DNA of 12,213 nt from CAG-390 sp051867815. Its GTDB lineage: Bacteria; Bacillota; Clostridia; Oscillospirales; CAG-272. The notes under the pieces were generated by a model that was given only the letters and a program-made list of their open reading frames with translations, was not told the DNA's origin and made no database searches. The stretch's first letter is position 1; every line of letters starts with the position of its first letter. The position numbers were made by a program, and so were the translations under genes. Shown piece after piece: positions 6,745-12,213 of this stretch. The stretch is from assembly GCA_051867815.1 (NCBI GenBank), contig JBJDZD010000064.1, positions 1 through 12,213 on the forward strand, given 5' to 3'.

Positions 6745-7770
6745 TTATCTCTTTCCGGGATACACTGTCTCCCCACGTGCCATTCTCGCGCGGAGATCCT
6801 TCTTAAAGGCTTCTCTCTGTTCGCGGCTGGCGTTTCTGTAGTCGAATGTGGTCGCGGAAGGTGCCTGACCCGAAATACCGTTCTCGTCGGGGCGACGCTG
6901 TCCTGCCTGAATGTTCTGTGAGATCTTCTGCGCGGTGGCTTTGGCTGTCGCCTGCATGACCGCTGTCTGCATCTCGTCGTGATGTACGGCATAATATGCG
7001 TCTCTTACGCTGATTCCGATATTGGGAGAGGTCATGCGGGCAAACACGGGATTTTTCAGCTCGGTCGCAAGGTCGAAGTTCGGAACGATCTTCTGCATCT
7101 CCTTGCCCTGATTTTCAAGGCTTGCGAAATGGTTTCTGATCTTCTGCTCCTGCAGAGTGATCTCCTGCGCTCTCTGTGCTCTCGCGGTGTCGCGCTCCTG
7201 TCGGTCGATCTGCATAGCGGTCTCAACAGACGTTCCCATCTGTAAAGCCTTCTCCTCATAGTAGGAGGCGTCGCTGCTGATCGCCTTTTCGAGTGCGTCA
7301 TAGTCCATGTTTGCGGGGTCGAGCTTGTACTTTCTTGCAAGAAGCTCGAGTGCGGGAGTGATCTTTGAAAGCTGATCCTCCGCATTCTTTGCGGACTTGA
7401 GGCGCGAACGTATAACAGCCTGCATCTGCTTGTTATACTCGGGGTCTGCCATGATCTCGTCCCAACTCATACGAGCGGGCGTGTCGGTCTTTTTTTCTTC
7501 CGTGGGGTTCTCGGCAGCGGCGGCCTGCTCGGTGTTTTCTGCGGCTTTAGGCTCTGTTTCCTCGGTCTTTGCCTGAGTTTCGGGAGCCTTGGCGGCATAT
7601 CTCGCCCGTCTGCGAATCTTATCCTCGGGAACACCCAATTCCCTCAGTCTCTGTCCGGCGTCAACAGTCGCATTATCGCCCGTGGTTGCTCCCTCCCCAC
7701 CGCCTTCGCCTCCGGTGCCTGCACCCTCACCGGCAAAGAACTGAAGATTGAGCTTGAATAATTCATTCAT
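6745..7770 (-). CDS. Capsid scaffolding protein with Prp-type N-terminal tag
   Basis: 341 residues, highly charged and helix-rich, placed directly before the capsid gene as scaffolds usually are. Residues 1-13 are MNELFKLNLQFFA, an almost exact copy of the L27 N-terminal tag. Residues 14-31 are Gly-rich, 60-97 are Ala/Glu/Lys-rich and probably disordered, 100-180 are helical, and 186-228 are a likely coiled coil rich in Gln/Arg/Glu. The segment NFDLATELKNPVFARM (231-246) looks conserved. The basic C-terminus (313-341, ending MARGETVYPGKR) is suited to contacting the acidic inner capsid, as in other scaffolds. A GGAGGAC ribosome site precedes ATG 7770. Scaffolds are removed before or during DNA packaging. 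N-terminal trimming after A13 by the upstream-encoded protease is inferred. No internal protease domain is seen. Confidence 0.85.
   Translation of the reverse strand: MNELFKLNLQFFAGEGAGTGGEGGGEGATTGDNATVDAGQRLRELGVPEDKIRRRARYAAKAPETQAKTEETEPKAAENTEQAAAAENPTEEKKTDTPARMSWDEIMADPEYNKQMQAVIRSRLKSAKNAEDQLSKITPALELLARKYKLDPANMDYDALEKAISSDASYYEEKALQMGTSVETAMQIDRQERDTARAQRAQEITLQEQKIRNHFASLENQGKEMQKIVPNFDLATELKNPVFARMTSPNIGISVRDAYYAVHHDEMQTAVMQATAKATAQKISQNIQAGQRRPDENGISGQAPSATTFDYRNASREQREAFKKDLRARMARGETVYPGKR
7732..7770 (-). other. Predicted Prp cleavage propeptide of the scaffold
   Basis: These codons give MNELFKLNLQFFA, with predicted cleavage between A13 and G14. LNLQFFA is identical to the tag core in Staphylococcus L27 (MLKLNLQFFA). 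The match is stronger than in the capsid protein, where F is replaced by L at one position. Cleavage is predicted, not shown. Confidence 0.75.
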
Positions 7771-7794
7771 TGAGTATGTCCTCCGATTTATTCT

Positions 7795-7837
7795 GCCGAT
7801 TAGGTCGGCGAGTCCTATATCAAGCCGTTCACGGCTT
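7795..7837. repeat. Two short hairpins between protease and scaffold genes
   Basis: GCCGA (7795-7799) pairs with TCGGC (7805-7809) around TTAGG, and AAGCCG (7822-7827) pairs with CGGCTT (7832-7837) around TTCA. They occupy the 72-base gap between the protease stop and the scaffold start. Neither has a T-tract, so they are not good terminators. They might mark an RNA processing or stability element that separates a low-level protease message from the abundant scaffold and capsid messages. This role is speculative. Confidence 0.5.
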
Positions 7838-7842
7838 ATATA

Positions 7843-8166
7843 TTAAAATTTGATCTCATAAGAGAGATTTTCGGGGTAATTCCTTGCAAGGATCTCAAAT
7901 CCCGCGCAGATCGCGTCACACACAAGCGTGATCGCCGCTTTGTATTTCCGCTTTGCCTTGAATGATACCTCCGCGTCGCCTGCGTCAAGTCTGATCTTGA
8001 GTTTCTTTATCTGCCTTGCCTTGTGCGTGTTCTTTGCGAACGAGGCAAGCGTATAGACGAGGATAGAAACCGAGGCACAAACGAGATCGTGTCCGACCTC
8101 ACCGCTGTCCGCGTGTCCCTCGACCGTCAGCTTGGTTGCATTTCTGTCGTAAATTACCTTTATCAT
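7843..8166 (-). CDS. prp: Prp-like cysteine protease (L27/capsid N-terminal processing)
   Basis: The protein has 107 residues, the usual size for Prp, the ribosomal-processing cysteine protease family. It contains GHADSG with H18, then GHDLVCASVS with C30. The two are 12 residues apart, as are the catalytic His22 and Cys34 of Staphylococcus aureus Prp. The remainder has the expected alternating strands and helices, ending in a long helix (YKAAITLVCDAICAGFEILA). Cellular Prp removes the N-terminal extension of ribosomal protein L27 after an ..LQFFA tag, and in staphylococci also trims the capsid and scaffold of phage 80alpha. Here the gene lies between portal and scaffold, the normal slot for a phage maturation protease, and the next two genes carry matching tags. 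ATG overlaps the portal stop (ATGA) and has AGGAGG three bases upstream, so it is translationally coupled. The fold assignment is strong; the substrates are inferred. Confidence 0.9.
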   Translation of the reverse strand: MIKVIYDRNATKLTVEGHADSGEVGHDLVCASVSILVYTLASFAKNTHKARQIKKLKIRLDAGDAEVSFKAKRKYKAAITLVCDAICAGFEILARNYPENLSYEIKF

Positions 8167-10091
8167 TTGCCTCCTGCCTTTCTTGTCACTCTGCCCCCGC
8201 TCGGCTGTGAAGCTTCATCAGAGGTCGCTCTTGCGTTGTTCATCTTGGTGTTAGCTCCGCCTCGGTCACCCGTCATTGCTCGGCTCTGGGGCAGTCCTGC
8301 GCCCCCCGAGGGAACGCCCGCACCGCCGGTGGTCATAAGAATGTCCTGCGCGATCTGCTCTGCCGCCATCGGGTCAAGCTGCTGCGCAAAGGTAAGCGCA
8401 AGCTGCATGTATTGAAGGAGCTTCTGGAACATCGTTCCGTTCTGCGCCACCTTCTGCATAATGCCGTCTTTGCCGTCAAACTCCATCATGTCAAGGCACA
8501 TAAGCGTCTGATCGGTCATCTGCGGATTGAAGAATCCGAGCTGGAAGAACTGCAGCGCAAGCTCGTTCTGCGTGACCTTGGTATATACGTTCTTCTTCTG
8601 CGCCGATACCTTGACATCGAACACGGGAAGCCTGAACCCACCGCCGTCGCCGAACGCCGCACCCTGATCCTGAAGCTGAATGCCGTTGTTTATGTAGGTC
8701 ACGTACTCCTCTGCGCCGTACTGTCCGAGAATGCGGAACTGACGCGGCATGTCGTAGAACTGACGAATAAGCTCAATGCAGATATTAACGATCTCCGAGT
8801 AGGCTCTGTAGGAGCTCTGTGTGCTGTCTCTGCTTCCTTTGCCGCTTGCCTGCTGGAGTGCCGCAATAGCCGAAGCAGCGGTTACACCCGAGCTGATATT
8901 ACCCGTGCTCGTCTCGGTGTTGCCCGAGGTCTCTCGCAGCTCCTGAATGGTGCGGTCAAGCACGTTGACGTATACGCCGTCAAGATTGTTGTGCTCAATG
9001 CGTCTCAATGAGTCCTCCGAGGCGGTCGTAACGTGCACGAGGGGCTTGGATAGGTCAAGGAACTCCTGCTCATTCACAGAGCCCTCACCGCGTGAGAAAT
9101 ATCGCGGAGTCGCTCCCACCATAGCGTTCTTTACAAAGCTCGTATTGAGCATATCAATCGTTGTCTGCGGATTGCGGCAAAGATCAACGTAGCCGTAACC
9201 GCAAGGCGACCCCTCGATCGGGAACAACGGGTCAAATACGTAGGGGTAAAGCCCGTGATCGTAAAGACCGCGCATAGCCATCTCGGGGTCGTTCTCTGTC
9301 GCATACAGAACAACGTCGCCCACGAATTTGCAATACTGCAATATCTTTCTGCCCTGCGCGTAAGTGTGATAATACACGTCAATGACCGTGTGCTTGTTCT
9401 CGGTCGGCACGTGATCGTCGTAAAGAAATTTTGTACTAACGAACGACTGCCCCTTGAGCTTACCCGCAAGCTCTGGGTACTTCTGCTCAAGCACGTCCTT
9501 GTCGTTAAGTTCGGTATGGAAGAAATAACGGCTCTTTTGAATATCTGTAACGCCCGGCTCCCAATAGAGATTAAGCAGATTCGCACGCTCAACGCTGATG
9601 TCGCCGAGTCCGTTCAGCTTCGACTTGTCCCATACAGCCTTGTAAACACCCGTGCCCGTCTTGACCTTCTGCCACATGACGTCCGAATAGGTGTCCTCGA
9701 AGTGGTTCTGCTCAAGAATGCAGGGAATGATCGAGGAAAGCATACGCGCCTCGCCTCTGTCACCGCTCTCACGCGGAAGAATGTTAGGCTCGGGATAGGC
9801 TTCCATAGCGTCAGCGTGCTTTGATACCAGCACGTTATGAAGCCAGCCCGATACGCTCTTATATCCGCCGTCCTTCTCGATCTCGGTCTGTCTCTGCTCC
9901 TCCGTAGAATTGCGCAGCTTCCACCAATTCTCCGAGGCTACAATGCGCGACTCGGTCTGCGTCTTGCCCGCCTTGTATTCCTCAAGAATCGACATAAACT
10001 TCTTAAGCTGCTCGGGACCGATAACGGGAGCCTTCGCAGCCATAGCCGCTGCCGCCTCCGCAGGGTTTCCGGGTCTCTTTTCTATTTCCAT
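8163..10091 (-). CDS. Portal protein (P22-like)
   Basis: This 642-residue protein should form the dodecameric ring at one capsid vertex through which DNA enters and leaves. Visible features are an Ala-rich N-terminus, GYKSVSGWLHNVLVSKHADA (about 77-96), a PEPNILPRE segment (100-108), KTGTGVYKAVWDK (144-156), ERANLLNLYWEPGVTD (168-183), and a helical SGVTAASAIAALQQASGKG stretch typical of the portal stem/crown side. The C-terminal 55 residues are Gly/Ser/Arg-rich and probably flexible. The length is closer to the large P22-type portals (725) than to HK97-type portals (about 400). It lies 13 bases after terL with a GAGAGGAG ribosome site and overlaps the protease gene by four bases. Sequence identity with P22 gp1 is not evident by eye; the call rests on the pattern and the neighbours. 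Confidence 0.88.
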   Translation of the reverse strand: MEIEKRPGNPAEAAAAMAAKAPVIGPEQLKKFMSILEEYKAGKTQTESRIVASENWWKLRNSTEEQRQTEIEKDGGYKSVSGWLHNVLVSKHADAMEAYPEPNILPRESGDRGEARMLSSIIPCILEQNHFEDTYSDVMWQKVKTGTGVYKAVWDKSKLNGLGDISVERANLLNLYWEPGVTDIQKSRYFFHTELNDKDVLEQKYPELAGKLKGQSFVSTKFLYDDHVPTENKHTVIDVYYHTYAQGRKILQYCKFVGDVVLYATENDPEMAMRGLYDHGLYPYVFDPLFPIEGSPCGYGYVDLCRNPQTTIDMLNTSFVKNAMVGATPRYFSRGEGSVNEQEFLDLSKPLVHVTTASEDSLRRIEHNNLDGVYVNVLDRTIQELRETSGNTETSTGNISSGVTAASAIAALQQASGKGSRDSTQSSYRAYSEIVNICIELIRQFYDMPRQFRILGQYGAEEYVTYINNGIQLQDQGAAFGDGGGFRLPVFDVKVSAQKKNVYTKVTQNELALQFFQLGFFNPQMTDQTLMCLDMMEFDGKDGIMQKVAQNGTMFQKLLQYMQLALTFAQQLDPMAAEQIAQDILMTTGGAGVPSGGAGLPQSRAMTGDRGGANTKMNNARATSDEASQPSGGRVTRKAGGK

Positions 10092-10104
10092 GGATTAACT
10101 CCTC

Positions 10105-11577
10105 TCAAATATATCCTCGTCTGTGTTGCTTCTCGCTGAACTGATTCAGCGGGTCTGTAACGATAGGCTCGTGCTTCGTTGTCGCAAGCGGTTTTATAGG
10201 TCTCGACATACACATGTAGCGAATAGAATCACATGCGTGATCTTCCAAATCGCTGTCAAGATCTTCGGGATGCGTTTCCGAAAACAGCATCAGCGGGATC
10301 GTGCGTCTCGCTGCCTTGCAATTGTTAAAGAAATACATTCTCGGATAACCGTTTTCGTCAAATTGCAGATAATATCTCATCATAAGCCACCCCGCAACAC
10401 GCTCGTTGTCGCCGGGCGTAAAATATATGCCATATTTCTCGGCTATTTCGGCTGTGCTCGGACCTCTTGAAGTGTCCCATATCGAAGGGTCTGCCACGCT
10501 GTCAACGATCTTGCGCCCCTTAAGCCACGAGTGCTGACTCTCAAGCTCTGCAAATCTTCTGAATTGCTCCTCCGGTGTCCATTTAACACCTTCGTTTGGC
10601 GTCTGTGTGCAGCCGTAGAATTCAAGAATGTTATATAAAACGCCGTCATAGTCAACCGCCCAATACTGAAGAGAGAACGGCTTGTTATACCCGAAGTCGT
10701 AACTCCGCATTATATTCCAACCTCTCGGTATGTTAAAAGGCTCTATAACGTGAGTAAACCGTCTTTGTACAAGTGCTTCCTCTGGAGATATACCCGCTTC
10801 GTGACAAAGCTTAATGTCAGGCGAATCTCTCCACTCGGCGAAATACTGACCCGAAAAGCTATCCCAATCTCCGTAAAGAAGCGCTTTTTTCTCTGCCTCG
10901 GGCATTGATGCAAGCCTCGCGAGATAATCGGGGTCGTTCTCGAGTAGGATCTTATTGTCAAACACCGACGATGGTACAAACACCCTTGATGACCACTTTT
11001 CTTCGGTTCTGCCATCAGGATAATGGACTATTACCTTTTCCCATATCGTTGTCATAGGCTTCGCCGCAGTTATAAAGCGCTCCTTTACCCAACCGTGACC
11101 GACGCCTCCGGGGTTCGCCGTACTTCGTATGTAACACCTTGTTCCCGGTCCGTTCGGTCTGTTTCTTGATTTCAAGTAAATATACTCGTCGTATGTAAAA
11201 TGCGTAAGCTCGTCAAATGCGATAAAGTCATAAGCTTTGCCCTGATAATTCAGCTTGTCCTTCGTGTGTTGCATTGAGCCAAACACGATCTTTGCGCCGC
11301 TTGGAAATGTCCAAGTGTGCTTCGCCTCGTTATATTTTGCCTTCGGAAATGCAACAGAATAGTATCGCTGTGATTTCTCGATAAGCTCGGTAAGCTGCGG
11401 GAACGTCTTACGGATAATAAGTGCCTTGTAATAAGGGATATGCACTTGCCGTGTTGCCTCTATAACCAAAGCGTCCGACTTTCCACCACCGGCAGCACCG
11501 CCATATAACGCCTCGTCTTCCGCGCGCATCATAAATTCCGCTTGTCTCGGTTGAGGCTTCCAAACGATATTATCCAT
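10105..11577 (-). CDS. terL: Terminase large subunit (packaging ATPase and nuclease)
   Basis: 490 residues in two domains. The ATPase has Walker A GGAAGGGKS (26-34, K33), Walker B IAFDEL (119-124, D122/E123) and the coupling motif STANPGG (152-158). The RNase-H-like nuclease has SYDFG (D294), a VADPS segment (D363) and DHACDSIRY (446-454, D450), which together supply the acidic metal site. The enzyme docks on the portal, drives DNA into the procapsid with ATP and cuts the concatemer. The length is close to P22 gp2 (499). ATG 11577 lies inside the end of terS, with GAGGAGG just upstream, so the two subunits are translationally coupled. All key residues are present and no frameshift is seen. 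The packaging mode (headful or cohesive ends) cannot be decided from this sequence alone. Confidence 0.96.
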   Translation of the reverse strand: MDNIVWKPQPRQAEFMMRAEDEALYGGAAGGGKSDALVIEATRQVHIPYYKALIIRKTFPQLTELIEKSQRYYSVAFPKAKYNEAKHTWTFPSGAKIVFGSMQHTKDKLNYQGKAYDFIAFDELTHFTYDEYIYLKSRNRPNGPGTRCYIRSTANPGGVGHGWVKERFITAAKPMTTIWEKVIVHYPDGRTEEKWSSRVFVPSSVFDNKILLENDPDYLARLASMPEAEKKALLYGDWDSFSGQYFAEWRDSPDIKLCHEAGISPEEALVQRRFTHVIEPFNIPRGWNIMRSYDFGYNKPFSLQYWAVDYDGVLYNILEFYGCTQTPNEGVKWTPEEQFRRFAELESQHSWLKGRKIVDSVADPSIWDTSRGPSTAEIAEKYGIYFTPGDNERVAGWLMMRYYLQFDENGYPRMYFFNNCKAARRTIPLMLFSETHPEDLDSDLEDHACDSIRYMCMSRPIKPLATTKHEPIVTDPLNQFSEKQHRRGYI

Positions 11578-12082
11578 TGGATTCCTCCTCTGTCGGCGGC
11601 TTGATCTCGCCCGTTATTTCAGGCATAAGCACAACACCGCTCGGCTTGTCATCATCTTCGTCTCTAACGGACGCCTCCATCTCAAGCTTCTTTATCCGCG
11701 CATCCTGCTCTCGGAGATCAGCGTCAGACTTGATCATCTGAATGTCCTTGATGTCCTTGAGCGCACCCGTGATGTGCTTGAGAGCCTGAGTATTCGCTAT
11801 AAGCTCCTCGCCGTCGCAGCCCTCTATTGCCTTCTCGATCTTGTCAAGAAGCTTGTCAGCAACCGTAACGACTCTTGCAGCCCTCTTAGCCTGCTCATTG
11901 CCAATGGCGTTTATAGTTTTTGATAGTGTTTTGGTGAGGTATTGTTCACGTTGTTCTGCCCACCCCTCTTTGCGAGCCTTATCGCCTATCGAGGTGTAAG
12001 ATACACCGTATTTCTGCGCGAGCTTCCTGTATGAGGAAGACTCGTCCGTAATATAATCTTGTCGAATTGCATTCCAATCCAC
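11570..12082 (-). CDS. terS: Terminase small subunit (DNA recognition)
   Basis: 170 residues. Residues 17-39 (SYRKLAQKYGVSYTSIGDKARKE) form a helix-turn-helix followed by a GWAEQRE segment, the usual start of phage small terminases. Residues 52-140 are helical with probable coiled coil for ring oligomerisation, and the acidic, proline-containing tail may contact TerL. The start is GTG at 12082, supported by a GAAAGGAG site ten bases upstream and by the lack of an earlier in-frame start with a ribosome site. It overlaps terL by eight bases. It probably binds the packaging site near or within its own gene, as many relatives do; no such site could be singled out here. It is the first gene after a promoter and terminator pair, so it likely heads the late operon. 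Confidence 0.92.
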   Translation of the reverse strand: MDWNAIRQDYITDESSSYRKLAQKYGVSYTSIGDKARKEGWAEQREQYLTKTLSKTINAIGNEQAKRAARVVTVADKLLDKIEKAIEGCDGEELIANTQALKHITGALKDIKDIQMIKSDADLREQDARIKKLEMEASVRDEDDDKPSGVVLMPEITGEIKPPTEEESNG

Positions 12083-12114
12083 ACAGGAAAAACTCCTTTC
12101 TGCTTTACGGCTTA

Positions 12115-12144
12115 ATTATATCAAACGGTATGCCGAAATCTAAA
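12115..12144 (-). promoter_or_regulatory. Probable sigma-A-type promoter of the late operon
   Basis: On the minus strand a perfect TATAAT (12115-12120) lies 18 bases after TTTAGA (12139-12144), a four-of-six match to TTGACA. The start of terS is 33 bases downstream of the -10 box. Immediately upstream of the -35 box is a G-rich run, GGTGGGGGGTGGG (12145-12157), which could bind a regulator or form a two-layer quadruplex. The -10 is convincing; the -35 is moderate. Confidence 0.65.
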
Positions 12145-12168
12145 CCCACCCCCCACCGGGAAAATAAC

Positions 12169-12199
12169 AAAAATCGAGGGGCATTTTTCAGCCCCCCGA
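12169..12199 (-). terminator. Intrinsic terminator of the preceding unit
   Basis: On the minus strand TCGGGGGGC (12191-12199) pairs with GCCCCTCGA (12174-12182), nine pairs including one G-T wobble, around an eight-base loop, followed by TTTTTGTTATTTT. This is a textbook Rho-independent terminator. It ends a transcript coming from outside the window and isolates the terS promoter. Confidence 0.85.
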
Positions 12200-12213
12200 T
12201 CATTCCGGGTATT

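Overview
The window is one continuous virion-morphogenesis block of a double-stranded DNA tailed phage or prophage. Every real gene is on the minus strand, so the block reads from right to left. Strong AGGAGG-type ribosome binding sites, roughly half G+C, and protein styles known from phages of gut or rumen Clostridia (Oscillospiraceae/Ruminococcus-like hosts) suggest a Firmicutes host. That assignment is an inference. The window has no integrase, lysis gene, replication gene, tRNA or bacterial housekeeping gene, so it cannot be said whether this is an integrated prophage or a free phage.

Layout in transcription order. At the right edge, an intrinsic terminator ends an upstream unit and is followed by a promoter (about 12115-12199). 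Next come terS (11570-12082), terL (10105-11577), portal (8163-10091), a Prp-type cysteine protease (7843-8166), scaffold (6745-7770) and an N4-gp56-type major capsid protein (5609-6691). A strong hairpin follows the capsid gene. Then come a 743-residue fibre-like protein ending in a polysaccharide-deacetylase-like domain (3314-5545), an 80-residue protein (2930-3172), a terminator-like stem-loop plus an array of five small hairpins with a constant linker (2783-2931), a 124-residue probable head-tail adaptor (2388-2762), a 581-residue probable P22-gp10-like tail hub protein (628-2373), and a collagen-like fibre protein cut by the left edge (1-628).

How the genes work together. TerS and TerL select and pump DNA through the portal. 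The scaffold directs assembly of the capsid protein around the portal. The adaptor and hub close the head and start a tail. The two fibre-like proteins probably contact the host surface. Gene order and protein sizes resemble P22 (3-2-1-8-5-4-10), which favours a short tail, but no tail tape measure or ejection gene is in view to settle this.

The most interesting observation is the protease. It has the His/Cys spacing of the ribosomal-protein-L27 protease Prp, and both genes directly downstream (scaffold and capsid) begin with an L27-like Prp cleavage tag (LNLQFFA and INLQLFA). The phage therefore seems to carry a complete Prp maturation cassette, with enzyme and two tagged substrates side by side. 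Staphylococcal phage 80alpha, by contrast, relies on the host enzyme. Two other points merit attention: the chimeric, composition-shifted fibre/deacetylase gene next to the capsid gene, and the hairpin array.
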